Shown here piece by piece: positions 35,955 to 45,597 of a stretch of 64,000 nt of DNA. The translations under genes were made by a program, and so were the position numbers. The stretch is taken from the NCBI RefSeq assembly GCF_024497955.1, contig NZ_JANHKP010000023.1:1-64000 (forward strand), in the 5' to 3' direction. Under the pieces are notes generated by a model, which saw nothing but the letters and a program-made list of their open reading frames with translations, was not told where the DNA came from and ran no database searches. The number at the start of each line of letters is the position of its first letter. Position 1 is the stretch's first letter. Source of the stretch: Streptomyces sp. C10-9-1. Lineage in GTDB: Bacteria > Actinomycetota > Actinomycetes > Streptomycetales > Streptomycetaceae.

Positions 35955-36695
35955 ATGGACATCATCGGCAGGGGTTTCATCGCCCGGCACCTGTGGCCGT
36001 TGCGGGACGCGCATCCCGGTGTGACGGTGCTGGCGGCCGGCGTTCCGCGCCAGCACCTACCGGACTCCGAGCACGAGCGGGAGGCGGCGCTGGTACGGGA
36101 GACGGTGGCGCGGTGCCGGCGCCGGGGCGAGCTGCTGCTCTTCTTCTCCACCGCGAGCATGTACGGCGGTCCGGGCTGCCGGGGCCGTGAGGACGATCCG
36201 ATCGTCCCGGCCACCCGCTACGGACGGCACAAGTTCGCCCTGGAGTCCGTGGTCCGGGAGTCGGGGGTGGGCCATCTGGTGCTGCGCCTGTCCTATGTGC
36301 TGGGGCCGCACGGGCCGGGGTTCCGGCTGGTGCCCTCGCTGGTGTCGCAGGTGCGCTCGGGGCGGGTCCGGGTCCACCCGGGGGCCCGGCGCGATCTGCT
36401 GCACGTGGCTGACTTCGTCGGGCTGGTCGACGGGCTGCTGGGCTCCGGGGTCCGTGACGAGACGGTGAACGTGGCCTCCGGCGACTGCGTGGACGTCCGG
36501 GAGATCGTCGCCCACCTCAGGCTGCGGCTGGGGCTGGAGGCCGTGGAGGAGGAGGTGGTGGACGGGGGCGAGAGCGCCTTCTCGCACTGTCCGTCGGTGG
36601 CCAGGCTGCGCAGTCTGGTGCCGGGCGGCCCTGCCTTCGGGCCGGGGTACCACCGGCGCGCCCTGGACCGCTACCTGCGGGAGACGGGCGACTGA
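35955..36695 (+). CDS. Small NAD-dependent sugar epimerase/ketoreductase
   Basis: A 246-residue short member of the SDR epimerase/dehydratase family. It begins directly at DIIGRGFIARHL (a shortened nucleotide-binding turn) and keeps FFSTASMYGG, catalytic ATRYGRHKFALE (Tyr-Lys), LRLSYVLGPHGPG and RDLLHVADFVGLVDGL. The size and position before the nitrososynthase suggest an NDP-sugar 4-ketoreductase or epimerase for the nitrosugar branch. Substrate and stereochemistry cannot be read from sequence. Confidence 0.78.
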   Translation: MDIIGRGFIARHLWPLRDAHPGVTVLAAGVPRQHLPDSEHEREAALVRETVARCRRRGELLLFFSTASMYGGPGCRGREDDPIVPATRYGRHKFALESVVRESGVGHLVLRLSYVLGPHGPGFRLVPSLVSQVRSGRVRVHPGARRDLLHVADFVGLVDGLLGSGVRDETVNVASGDCVDVREIVAHLRLRLGLEAVEEEVVDGGESAFSHCPSVARLRSLVPGGPAFGPGYHRRALDRYLRETGD

Positions 36696-36813
36696 CCGGT
36701 CCGCGACGAGGAGGCAGTGGCTCTCCAACGGTCGTCGAACCGTGGTGGACATCATCGGGACCGTCCCGATCGCACCGGGCGACCGGAGGCGAGCGAAGGA
36801 AGCGAGGAACGCG

Positions 36814-38037
36814 ATGGCGACGCATCACAGGGGCCGGGCGGTCACGGCGGATCTGCGCGACCCGAGGACGTCCTCGGGCGGAGCGCTGCTCGATCTGCTG
36901 GCCGAGTACCTTCCGCCGGTGCGGGACGGGGCCCGGCGGCACGACCGGGACGGCGCCTTCCCGGCCGAGGTGTTCGAGGGGCTGCGCGCGAGCGGCGTGC
37001 TCGGGGCCACGGTGCCGGCGGAGCTCGGCGGACTGGGCGTCTCCTCCCTGCACGACGTCTGCCTGGCCCTGACGACGGTGGCCGAGGCGGACGCGTCCAC
37101 CGCGCTCGCACTGCACATGCAGCTCAGCCGGGGCCTGACCCTCACCCACGAATGGCGGTACGGGGACGACCGGGCGCGGGCGCTGGCGGAGCGCCTGCTG
37201 CGGGGCATGGGCTCGGGGGAGGCGGTGGTGTGCACGACGGTGAAGGACGCGGGCGGGGGCCGGGTGGTCACCCGGCTGCGGCCGGCGCCGGACGGCGGCT
37301 GGGTGCTGTCCGGGCGCAAGACCCTGGCGAGCATGGCGCCGATCGCGACCCACTTCGTCGTCTCGGCCCGGGTGGAGGTGGCGGGGGTGACGCGGTCGGC
37401 CGCCGCGGTGCTGCCGCGTCGGACCCCGGGGCTGACCGTCCTCGACAACTGGGACGGACTCGGCATGAGGGCCTCCGGGAGCGTGGACGTCCTGCTGGAG
37501 GACTGCCCGGTCGGGGTGGGGGACGTGTTCCTGCGCGGGCCCGTCGGGGAGCTGGACGACGCGGCCCTGGCCGGGCAGACCGTCAGTTCGATCACCATGC
37601 TGGGGATCTACGTGGGGGTGGCCCAGGCCGCCCGGGACCTTGTGGTGGCCGAACTCACCCGCCGGGGCGGGGCGCCCTCGGCCGGGGTGCGCACGCTCCT
37701 GGCGGAGACGGAGGCCCGGCTGCACGGGCTGCGGACGACGGTGGGCGGCACGCTGTCGGTGGCGGACCACCTGGCGTACGACTTCGCCGGCGACCCGGTG
37801 GAGCGCGGGCGGCGCATGATGTTCGACTTCCAGCGCGCCAAGCTGATGGTGAACCGGCTGGCCCCGGAGATCGTCTCCGACTGCCTGTCGGTGGTCGGCG
37901 GCGCGTCCTACTCGGCGTCCCATCCGCTGGCGCGGCTCTACCGGGACGTCCGGGCGGGCGCGTTCATGCACCCGTTCACCTACCCGGACGCGGTGGACTG
38001 GCTCTCCGAGGCGGCGCTCGGCGGCGCGAAGGAGTGA
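36814..38037 (+). CDS. Flavin-dependent amino-sugar nitrososynthase (KijD3/DnmZ/ORF36 family)
   Basis: A 407-residue protein with an acyl-CoA dehydrogenase fold: GVLGATVPAELGGLGV, EADASTALALHMQLSRG, GLGMRASGSVDVLLEDC, GRRMMFDFQRAKL and ARLYRDVRAGAFMHPF. The dehydrogenase catalytic Glu segment is absent, as in class D monooxygenases that double-oxidise a 3-amino NDP-sugar to a nitroso sugar. TcaB9-like C-methyltransferase and the aminotransferase nearby fit this role. ATG 36814 follows GAGGAAC; an in-frame GTG at 36742 has no ribosome site. A separate hydroxylase role cannot be excluded. Confidence 0.85.
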   Translation: MATHHRGRAVTADLRDPRTSSGGALLDLLAEYLPPVRDGARRHDRDGAFPAEVFEGLRASGVLGATVPAELGGLGVSSLHDVCLALTTVAEADASTALALHMQLSRGLTLTHEWRYGDDRARALAERLLRGMGSGEAVVCTTVKDAGGGRVVTRLRPAPDGGWVLSGRKTLASMAPIATHFVVSARVEVAGVTRSAAAVLPRRTPGLTVLDNWDGLGMRASGSVDVLLEDCPVGVGDVFLRGPVGELDDAALAGQTVSSITMLGIYVGVAQAARDLVVAELTRRGGAPSAGVRTLLAETEARLHGLRTTVGGTLSVADHLAYDFAGDPVERGRRMMFDFQRAKLMVNRLAPEIVSDCLSVVGGASYSASHPLARLYRDVRAGAFMHPFTYPDAVDWLSEAALGGAKE

Positions 38038-38043
38038 GGCGGG

Positions 38044-38099
38044 GCCGGGCGCGGGGGAAGGGGGGCGGGGAGACCCGGCCCCCTTCCCCCGCGCCCGGC
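38044..38099. terminator. Bidirectional terminator, nitrososynthase / aromatase
   Basis: A perfect 21-bp stem (38044-38064 with 38079-38099) and 14-base loop between convergent genes. Confidence 0.9.
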
Positions 38100-38121
38100 G
38101 GGTTCCGGGAGCGCGGCGGCG

Positions 38122-39072
38122 CTAGGCGCTCCGGCCCCGGGCGTGGGCAGCGGCGTGCTCCATGGTGGTGGTGCTGTTGCGGCCCAGGGCACTCCGCACG
38201 AACGCGCGGGCGTCGGCGAGGGAGGCATCCGGTCCGAGGACGGCGGGGACGGCCTCCTCGTCGAGGACCACCAGGTGGGCGGAGGTGATCCGGGCTCCGC
38301 GAGCGTCCTCCCGGAACAGCCACCGCCCGGTGTGGGCCGTCATCAGCGCGGGGGTGCGCAGCTGCTTGTAGACGATGCGGTCGTGGGGGAAGCAGATGCG
38401 GACGGAGTCCGTGGTGTGGGTGGCGCCGTCCGGTGACCGGGTCTCCATCTCCAGGGTCTGCACTCCGGGGACGTCCTCCACCAGGACGGTGCCGACCACG
38501 TGCGGAAGCCGCTCGGACCAGAGGTGCGCCTCGTTGACGAAGGCGTAGGCGTCCCTGGCGCCGCCGGCGGCGAGCTCGACCGTGTCCTCGAAGGCCAGGA
38601 CAAGGTCGGCGCGGCCTCCGTCCCGTTCCGCCGCGTGGCGCAGCGCGGCCAGTTCGGCGCCGCTGTTGCGCTCGACGGCCCGGTCGATCCAGGCCGCCTT
38701 CCCGGGGTCGTCGCCGACGGGGCGGAAGTCGTGGAGCAGCCGCACCCGGCTCTCGGTGGCGGAGACCTCCTCGACGACCCACTCGCCGCCCATGGCAGCG
38801 ACGGGGGGCTGCGAGACCTCCTGCCGGAAGCGCACGCGCAGCCGGTCGCGGTCCAGCAGCCGGCGCGAGGTCCAGGTCTTGACCTCGCCGTTGGCGGTGG
38901 CCCAGATCCGGATGCGTTCCTCCGTTCCGCCCCGCTCGACGTGTTCGACGTGCACGGTGGGCGGAAAGGTCTCGGGCCAGCGGCCGACGTCGACGATCAG
39001 GTCGAAGACGCGGCGCGCCGGTGCGGCCACCGTGATCGTGTGCTCGGTGTGGTGGGTTCCGGGATGTGACAT
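38122..39072 (-). CDS. Didomain polyketide aromatase/cyclase (SRPBCC fold)
   Basis: A 316-residue protein of two START/SRPBCC domains (about 1-150 and 160-310): EHTITVAAPARRVFDLIVDVGRWPE opens the first and AFVNEAHLWSERLPHV the second. This is the reducing ARO/CYC type (ActVII, SnoaE, DpsF) that aromatises the first ring after C9 ketoreduction. ATG 39072 follows GGAGGACC. Three SARP heptamers lie upstream at 39110-39152. Confidence 0.93.
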   Translation of the reverse strand: MSHPGTHHTEHTITVAAPARRVFDLIVDVGRWPETFPPTVHVEHVERGGTEERIRIWATANGEVKTWTSRRLLDRDRLRVRFRQEVSQPPVAAMGGEWVVEEVSATESRVRLLHDFRPVGDDPGKAAWIDRAVERNSGAELAALRHAAERDGGRADLVLAFEDTVELAAGGARDAYAFVNEAHLWSERLPHVVGTVLVEDVPGVQTLEMETRSPDGATHTTDSVRICFPHDRIVYKQLRTPALMTAHTGRWLFREDARGARITSAHLVVLDEEAVPAVLGPDASLADARAFVRSALGRNSTTTMEHAAAHARGRSA

Positions 39073-39109
39073 GGTCCTCCGTCCGGCTCCGCTCGGGGTG
39101 AGCAGCGCC

Positions 39110-39152
39110 AGCTTCGGCCCCGGATCTCGCCGGGGACTCGACGACAACTCGG
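39110..39152 (-). promoter_or_regulatory. Putative SARP-dependent promoter of aromatase gene
   Basis: Minus strand: CCGAGTT, TCGAGTC and GCGAGAT at an 11-bp period, 8 bp, then GAAGCT. Confidence 0.55.
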
Positions 39153-39195
39153 CACGGCCCGTGCCCGGTCCGCGCGGTGGGCGGCCGGCCGGTGC

Positions 39196-40824
39196 TCAGC
39201 CGGACGGCGGTCGGCCCGGCGGGCGGACGCCCAGGGCGTGGCGGAACAGGTCCAGCGGGTCCCAGCGTTCCTTGACCCGGCGCAGCCGTTCGTACTGGCC
39301 GCGGTGGTAGAGGGTGCTCCAGGGCACTTCGGAGGTGTTCCACCGCGGATCGGCGAGGTCGGTGTCCGGGTAGTTGACGTAGGCGCCGCCGTTGGCCGCG
39401 TTCGGGACCGGGACGCCGCCGGTGTCGGCGTGCAGGCCGCGGTAGAGGTCCCGGACCCAGGCCATCTGGCGCTCGGTCTGCTCCTCCTCTCCCCACAGGG
39501 ACTCGTGCACGGCGCTGAAGAGGCAGTCGCGGTGGGGCATGGCGGTGGCATCCGGGTGGATCGCGTTGATCCGTCCGCCGAGGAAGGTGAGGTAGACGGC
39601 TGCCGTGGCGAACTCCTCGCCGCCCCGGCCGAGATGGTCGTGGAGGACGCCGATCTGCCGGTCGTTCCAGGGTTTCCGCAGCAGCGTGGACTTGGACTTG
39701 AACCGGGCCCCGCCGGGCCATTGCACGCCCCCGAGGACCGACTTCAGCCACGGTGTCGTCGACGTGGCCGCGGTGTGCGGGACTCCGGCCGCCGCGGTCA
39801 GCTCGGCGGCGAAGGCGTCCAGGAGCTCCCTCGACCCCGGGCGGTCGGCGTCGAGCGCGGCGTCCGCCGTGATCCGCCCGCTCGTCCTGTGGCCGAGGGT
39901 GAGCCCGCTCGACAGCTCCGCGTAGGGCGAGTCGAGTCCGGCGTGGCGCCGGTGCCACTCCCCGTGGGCGCGCAGGAGCCGGGTGAAGGCCGCCCGGTCC
40001 AGGTCCCGCCACTGCCAGCCGACGGAGACCGAGCGCACGGCGGCCGGCGGCCTGGGCAGCAGGCCTTCCGGGCCTCCGGCGGCTCCGGGCGACCGGAACA
40101 GATAGCGGGTGACGACACCGAAGTTGCCTCCCCCACCGCCGGTGTGGGCCCACCACAGCTCGCGCTCGGCGCCGGTCGAGTCCCGGGTGGCCGTCACGAG
40201 GCGGCCCCGGCCGGACCGGTCCGCGACGGCCACCTCCACCCCGTACAGGTGGTCGACGACCAGCCCGTAGCGCCGGGAGAGAGCTCCGTAGCCGCCGCCG
40301 GCGACATGGCCGCCCACCCCGACCGACGGACAGCCCCCACCCGGCAGGGTCACGCCCCAGCCGAGATACAGGGTCCGGTAGACGCGGCCGAGCGTGGCGC
40401 CCGACTCGACGGCGAAGGCCCGCCGCTCCGGGTCGTAGGTGACGGCCGCCATCTCGGAGACGTCGATCAGGACCCGTACGGCGGGGTCGTCCACGAAGCC
40501 CTCGAAGCAGTGCCCGCCGCTGCGGACCGCGACCCGGGCGCCCGCGCGGGCCGCCTCCTCCACCGCGCGGACCGCCTGCCCGGCCGAGCCGACCAGGTGC
40601 ACCACGTCCGGTGCGCCCGTGAAACGGCCGTTGTACCCGCGCGTCGTGAGCTCCACGTACCGGGGATCCTCCGGCCCGAGCACCACCGGGCCCAGGACCG
40701 GTCGGCAGGTGACGGCCCGTGCGGAGGCCGGCGGCCCGGAGGCGGCAGCCGGGCCGCCGAGGAACGCGGCGCTCCCGGAGGCCACCGAGAGCCCCACCAT
40801 CCGTCTCCGTGTGAGTCGTGCCAA
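39196..40824 (-). CDS. Secreted bicovalent flavin oxidase (BBE/AknOx-like)
   Basis: A 542-residue FAD-linked oxidase. From a TTG start at 40824 (GGGAAGGG upstream) it opens with a twin-arginine signal, RLTRRRMVGLSVASG, ending near ASARA. His105 (RSGGHCFEG) and Cys165 (GGGCPSVGVGGH) are the two flavin-attachment residues, 60 apart exactly as His70/Cys130 are in AknOx. The C-terminal BBE motif YVNYPD and VKERWDPLDLF follow. AknOx oxidises terminal rhodinose to aculose outside the cell; a similar late oxidation of a sugar is likely here. Divergent from the exporter genes. Confidence 0.87.
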   Translation of the reverse strand: MARLTRRRMVGLSVASGSAAFLGGPAAASGPPASARAVTCRPVLGPVVLGPEDPRYVELTTRGYNGRFTGAPDVVHLVGSAGQAVRAVEEAARAGARVAVRSGGHCFEGFVDDPAVRVLIDVSEMAAVTYDPERRAFAVESGATLGRVYRTLYLGWGVTLPGGGCPSVGVGGHVAGGGYGALSRRYGLVVDHLYGVEVAVADRSGRGRLVTATRDSTGAERELWWAHTGGGGGNFGVVTRYLFRSPGAAGGPEGLLPRPPAAVRSVSVGWQWRDLDRAAFTRLLRAHGEWHRRHAGLDSPYAELSSGLTLGHRTSGRITADAALDADRPGSRELLDAFAAELTAAAGVPHTAATSTTPWLKSVLGGVQWPGGARFKSKSTLLRKPWNDRQIGVLHDHLGRGGEEFATAAVYLTFLGGRINAIHPDATAMPHRDCLFSAVHESLWGEEEQTERQMAWVRDLYRGLHADTGGVPVPNAANGGAYVNYPDTDLADPRWNTSEVPWSTLYHRGQYERLRRVKERWDPLDLFRHALGVRPPGRPPSG

Positions 40825-40967
40825 GAGGACACCGCCCTTCCCGTCCGGCCCGAGGCCGTTCGCCGTGTGGGCGGCCAGCCTGGAAGCCGTCGCTGGCAGG
40901 TCGGTGGAAGGGGACTGGTACGCGCCACGACGCGCCGCTCGACGATCGGGCGAAACCGTCAGGGAGG

Positions 40968-41010
40968 CTGACAAAGACGTCATTAACGCTTCTAAGCTCG
41001 AAGAAGTCAA
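40968..41010. promoter_or_regulatory. Overlapping divergent promoters, flavin oxidase / ABC exporter
   Basis: Plus strand: -35 CTGACA (40968-40973), 19-bp spacer, -10 TAAGCT (40993-40998), reading toward the ABC genes. Minus strand: -35 TTGACT (41010-41005) with TAATGA (40985-40980), 19-bp spacer, reading toward the oxidase. The overlap means the two may compete. This is an AT-rich island in a GC-rich context and lacks SARP heptamers. Confidence 0.5.
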
Positions 41011-41120
41011 GAGCCCAGAGCATCTGACCTTCCCCCACCCTGCCCCGGACCGAGCCGGCCGGTCCCCGCGCAGCCCGAAACCCCGTGACACCCCTCCATG
41101 AACCCCCTAGGGGAGGACGC

Positions 41121-42110
<990 letters not shown>

Positions 42111-42112
42111 CC

Positions 42113-42889
42113 ATGAAGGTGATCACCGACACCAGGACCGCGTTCGCCCGCGAACTGGGACCCGAGCTGCGCCAGCCCGCCGGCCTCCTCTTCACGATGA
42201 TGCTGCCCTTCCTCTTCCTGGCGCTCTTCGCGCCCCTGCTCTCCGGCATGGGCGCGGCGGGCGGGGGGACGGGCGGCACGGGCTCCCCCTGGCAGTGGTT
42301 CGTGCCGGGCATGCTCGTCCTGCTGGCCCTCTCCGCCACCGCCGGGGCCGGTGCCTCCCTCCTCAACGAGATGTCCTCGGGCGCCTTCGAGCGGTTGCTC
42401 GTCACCCCGCTCAACCGGGCCGCGATGCTCGTGGGCCGGGCCCTGAAGGAGGTGGTGGTCCTGCTGACGCAGGCGCTGCTGATCCTCGTCCTGCTGCTGC
42501 CGACCGACTTCCGGCTGCACCCGCTCGGCGCCCTGGCGGGGCTGGCGCTCCTGACCGTCTTCGGCGTCGGGATCGGCGCCCTCTCCTTCACCCTCGCGCT
42601 CCACTCCCGCAAGCAGCAGACCCTCTTCTACGGGGTTCAGCAGGTGATCTTCTTCCCCCTGCTGCTGCTCTCCGGGGTCCTGCTGCCCATCACCCAGGCC
42701 TCGGCCCCGACCTGGCTCTACGTCCTCAGCCGGATCAACCCGGTGACCTACGTGGTCGAGGCGGAACGCGCCCTGTTCGACGGCCGGTTCGCCGAGACGG
42801 GCGTCCTGTACGGGACGCTCGCCGCGGCGGCCGTCGCGGTCCTCGGGGTCGTGGCGGGCATCCGCGGCATGCGCAACGCCACCGTGTGA
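42113..42889 (+). CDS. ABC-2 type exporter permease (DrrB-like)
   Basis: A 258-residue membrane protein with six predicted helices and the ABC-2 segment LSGVLLPITQASAPTWLYVLSRINPVTYVVEAERALFDG. It pairs with the upstream ATPase as a two-component drug exporter. The gene is directly adjacent (2 bp) and followed by the thioredoxin-fold gene, suggesting one resistance operon. Confidence 0.93.
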   Translation: MKVITDTRTAFARELGPELRQPAGLLFTMMLPFLFLALFAPLLSGMGAAGGGTGGTGSPWQWFVPGMLVLLALSATAGAGASLLNEMSSGAFERLLVTPLNRAAMLVGRALKEVVVLLTQALLILVLLLPTDFRLHPLGALAGLALLTVFGVGIGALSFTLALHSRKQQTLFYGVQQVIFFPLLLLSGVLLPITQASAPTWLYVLSRINPVTYVVEAERALFDGRFAETGVLYGTLAAAAVAVLGVVAGIRGMRNATV

Positions 42890-42942
42890 CGCGGCGGCCG
42901 TACGCCCCGCAGCCCCGTCCGACCACAAGGAGCACCCGACCC

Positions 42943-43626
42943 GTGACAGCCGAAGCCACCCCGAGCACCCGGCACCCCGGCCCCCTCGCCGTGGACGTGT
43001 GGCTCGACCCCGCCTGCCCGTACACCTGGCTCACCTCCCGCTGGCTGCTGGAGGCGGCCCGGGTCCGCCCGCTGGACCTGAGACGGCACCTGATGAGCCT
43101 GGCCCTCCTCAACGAGGGCCGCGACGACGATCCCGAGGGGGACCCCACGGGGTACCTCATGGTGCCCGTGCGGATCGGCACCGCCGTCCTGCACCACCAC
43201 GGGCAGCAGGCGCTGGCCCGGTTCCACGCCGCCCTGTGGGCCGATCGCGGCAGCGCCGGGAGGACCAGGAGATGGATCAACGATCCGGCCGCGGCCCTGG
43301 CCGACGCCGGGCTGCCGGCCGGCCTGGCCGCCGTCGGCGGCTCGACCGCGTACGACGGGATACTGCGGGCCTCGCACGCCGAGGCGGTCCGGCTCCTCGG
43401 CCCGCGTCCCGGCACCCCCGTCGTGGCCGTCACGGACCCGGCGGAGCGGGACCGCGGCCCGCTCGCCTTCTTCGGGCCGGTCCTGTCCCGGGTGCCCCGC
43501 GGGGAGGAGGCGGGACGGCTGTGGGACGGGACGCTGCTGGTGGCCGGCGCCCCCGGCTTCCACGAGCTGAAGGGGCCGCCCGCCGACCCGGATCCGGACG
43601 TCGGCGGGTGGGACGATCCGACGTGA
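42943..43626 (+). CDS. Rv2466c-like DsbA-fold protein with altered active site (CPYT)
   Basis: A 227-residue thioredoxin/DsbA-fold protein. DPACPYTWLTSRWLLE, HLMSLALLNEGRDD and FFGPVLSRVPRGEEAGRLWDG match, from memory, the Rv2466c family of mycothiol-dependent nitroreductases. The family CPWC is CPYT here (Cys25, Thr28), so the resolving cysteine is lost and a monothiol mechanism is expected. GTG 42943 follows AAGGAG. Located right after the exporter, so it may protect the producer or modify a nitro/quinone compound; this is inference. Confidence 0.8.
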   Translation: MTAEATPSTRHPGPLAVDVWLDPACPYTWLTSRWLLEAARVRPLDLRRHLMSLALLNEGRDDDPEGDPTGYLMVPVRIGTAVLHHHGQQALARFHAALWADRGSAGRTRRWINDPAAALADAGLPAGLAAVGGSTAYDGILRASHAEAVRLLGPRPGTPVVAVTDPAERDRGPLAFFGPVLSRVPRGEEAGRLWDGTLLVAGAPGFHELKGPPADPDPDVGGWDDPT

Positions 43627-43681
43627 CCGGACCCGCGGCGGCGGGCGGAGGTGCGCAGCGGCGGCCCGGGGCGCTCCGCGC

Positions 43682-44467
43682 TCAGTAGTTGCCCAGGCCC
43701 CCGCAGACGTTGAGGGCCTGGGCGGTGATCGGCGCGGCCGTGTCGCTGATCAGGTAGCCGACCAGGCCCGCCACCTCCTCGGGGGTCGTGTAACGGCCCA
43801 ACGGGATCTTCGCCTCGAACCGTTCGAGCACCGCCTCGGGCGTGGTCTCCCACGCCGCCGCGTACCCGGCGCGGACCCGCTCCGCCATGGGTGTCTCCAC
43901 GTACCCGGGGCAGACCGCGTTGACGGTGACGCCGGTCCTGGCCAGTTCCAGGCCCAGCGCCTTGGTGAAGCCGACGACGCCGTGCTTGGAGGCCGAGTAG
44001 GGGGCGCCGAGCACGACGCCCTGCTTGCCGCCGGTGGAGGCGATGTTGACGATCCGGCCCCGGCCGCGCTCCAGCATGCCTCCGGCGTTCAGGACCGCCC
44101 GGGTCGCCCTGAGCACGCTGTGGAGGTTGGTGTCGACGACGTCGAGCCACAGCTCGTCCGTCAGTTCGGCGGTGGGCCCGCCCCCGCTGCGTCCCGCGTT
44201 GTTGACGAGGACGTCGACGGGGCCGTACCGGTCGACGGCGGCGCGCACGAAGGCGTTCACCTGCTCGGTCGACCGCACGTCGCAGGCCTGTCCGTCGGCG
44301 TCCGCCCCCTCCTGGCGCAGGAGTGCGACGGTCTCGGCGACGGCGTCGGCGTCACGGGCGCAGAGAAAGACCCTCAGCCCGTCCCGGCCCAGCGCTCGGG
44401 CCGTCGCGAGGCCGATCCCGCTGGTAGCACCGGTGACGACGGCGACCCGTCCCTCGGTACCGGTCAT
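43682..44467 (-). CDS. Polyketide C9-ketoreductase (ActIII-like)
   Basis: A 261-residue SDR: VTGATSGIGLATARALG, NNAGRSGGGPTAEL, catalytic NIASTGGKQGVVLGAPYSASKHGVVGF (Ser, Tyr, Lys) and a PGYVETPMAERVR lid, all typical of ActIII/SnoaD C9-ketoreductases acting on the nascent polyketide. It reduces the C9 carbonyl and thereby favours C7-C12 first-ring folding. It is far from the KS genes but in the same cluster; SARP heptamers at 44512-44543. Confidence 0.93.
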   Translation of the reverse strand: MTGTEGRVAVVTGATSGIGLATARALGRDGLRVFLCARDADAVAETVALLRQEGADADGQACDVRSTEQVNAFVRAAVDRYGPVDVLVNNAGRSGGGPTAELTDELWLDVVDTNLHSVLRATRAVLNAGGMLERGRGRIVNIASTGGKQGVVLGAPYSASKHGVVGFTKALGLELARTGVTVNAVCPGYVETPMAERVRAGYAAAWETTPEAVLERFEAKIPLGRYTTPEEVAGLVGYLISDTAAPITAQALNVCGGLGNY

Positions 44468-44511
44468 GGTTCCTCCCGGAATCGTGGCATCGGATGTGCG
44501 TACGCGGCCCG

Positions 44512-44543
44512 AGGGTGGCAACGGGCACTCGACACGGGCTGGA
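44512..44543 (-). promoter_or_regulatory. Putative SARP-dependent promoter of C9-ketoreductase
   Basis: Minus strand: TCCAGCC and TCGAGTG at an 11-bp period, 8 bp, then CACCCT, the same -10 hexamer as at the KS-alpha promoter. Confidence 0.5.
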
Positions 44544-44552
44544 CCGGCCCTG

Positions 44553-44595
44553 TCGATCAAGGTTCGAGCCGTTCCGGAGGACGGCCCGGAATCGT
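44553..44595 (+). promoter_or_regulatory. Putative SARP-dependent promoter of NmrA-like gene
   Basis: Plus strand: TCGATCA, TCGAGCC and CGGAGGA at an 11-bp period, 8 bp, then AATCGT. Divergent from the ketoreductase promoter. Confidence 0.5.
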
Positions 44596-44677
44596 CGGCG
44601 GGTCCGCGCCCGCCGCACGGCAGGACAGCGGCACCGAAGGGCTCGGTGCGCTGACGAGCAGTGAAGGAGAAGCGACC

Positions 44678-45496
44678 ATGACCTTTCTGGTGACGGGAGC
44701 CACGGGAAACGTGGGCCGGCACGTGGTGGCGGGGCTGCGGGCGGCCGGAGCGCGGGTGCGGGCGATGACCCGGGCCCCGGAGAAGGCCGCACTGCCCGAC
44801 GGGGTGGAGGTGGTCCGCGGCGACCTCGCCGATCCCGGGAGCCTGGACGCGGCCCTCGCCGGCGTCGACCGGGCGTACCTCTTCCCCCTGCCCGGCACCG
44901 CCGAGGAGTTCACCGCGCGGGCGGCGAAGGCGGGAGTGCGGCGGATCGTCGTGCTCTCCTCGGTGTCGGCGGAGTACGCCGACGGCGACTACAGCGGCGA
45001 CCACCACACCGCGGTGGAACGGGCCGTGGAGGCGTCGGGCCTGGAGTGGACGCATGTCAGGCCCGGCGAGTTCATGGCCAACCTGCTCACCTGGTGGGCC
45101 CCCACGATCCGGGCCGAGAACGTGGTGCGCGCCCCCTTCGGCGAGGCCCGCAGCGCCCCCGTCCACGAGGCCGACATCGCCGATGTGGCGCTGGCCGCGC
45201 TGCTGGAGGAGGGACACGCGGGGAAGGCGTACTCCTTCGCCGGCCCCGAGTCCCTGACCAAGCACGAGCAGGTGCGCGACCTCGGCGCGGTCCTCGGCCG
45301 CGCGATCCGCTTCGAGGAGCTGACCGTGGACGGGGCCCGCGCCCTGTGGCTCGGGCAGGGCATGCCGGCCGAAGCCGTGGACTGGCTGCTCCAGGACCCG
45401 GTGGACGTGCCCGTGGGGCCGACGGCCGAGCGGGTCACGGGACGGCCGGCCCGTACCTTCGCCCAGTGGGTGGCCGACCACCGCGCGGACTTCTAG
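44678..45496 (+). CDS. NmrA-like NAD(P)-binding reductase
   Basis: A 272-residue atypical SDR with VTGATGNVGRHV at the N-terminus, VVLSSVSAEY and HVRPGEFMANLLTWWAPTI, and no Tyr-x3-Lys pair in the usual place. NmrA-like proteins include quinone reductases; one role could be to reduce the anthraquinone for a hydroxylation step with the NTF2-fold protein (28227), as proposed for two-component SnoaW/SnoaL2 systems. That pairing is a guess. ATG 44678 follows GAAGGAGAAG. Confidence 0.78.
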   Translation: MTFLVTGATGNVGRHVVAGLRAAGARVRAMTRAPEKAALPDGVEVVRGDLADPGSLDAALAGVDRAYLFPLPGTAEEFTARAAKAGVRRIVVLSSVSAEYADGDYSGDHHTAVERAVEASGLEWTHVRPGEFMANLLTWWAPTIRAENVVRAPFGEARSAPVHEADIADVALAALLEEGHAGKAYSFAGPESLTKHEQVRDLGAVLGRAIRFEELTVDGARALWLGQGMPAEAVDWLLQDPVDVPVGPTAERVTGRPARTFAQWVADHRADF

Positions 45497-45527
45497 GCCG
45501 CACGCAGGCGGCGGCGTTCAGCGGCGG

Positions 45528-45559
45528 TTGAGCCGGTCTCCAGGTGAACCGCCGACGGT
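45528..45559 (+). promoter_or_regulatory. Putative SARP-dependent promoter of O-methyltransferase/GT operon
   Basis: TTGAGCC and TCCAGGT at an 11-bp period, 8 bp, then GACGGT. Confidence 0.45.
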
Positions 45560-45597
45560 GTTCGGGACACTCTCCGTGAACCGAGGGGAACGCCGTC

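Noticed and set aside
35956..36758. 13-bp repeat TGGACATCATCGG at 35956-35968 and 36746-36758
   Set aside because: One copy is the start of the reductase gene, the other is between genes; flanks differ and no duplication of a larger segment is evident, so chance is likely.
36814..38037. Ordinary acyl-CoA dehydrogenase
   Set aside because: The catalytic Glu region is replaced by RDVRAGAFM and the gene lies among amino-sugar genes; the nitrososynthase clade fits better.
39196..41091. Longer start (41091) for the flavin oxidase
   Set aside because: It would place the signal peptide internally and run through the divergent promoter region; the TTG at 40824 gives a proper twin-arginine signal.
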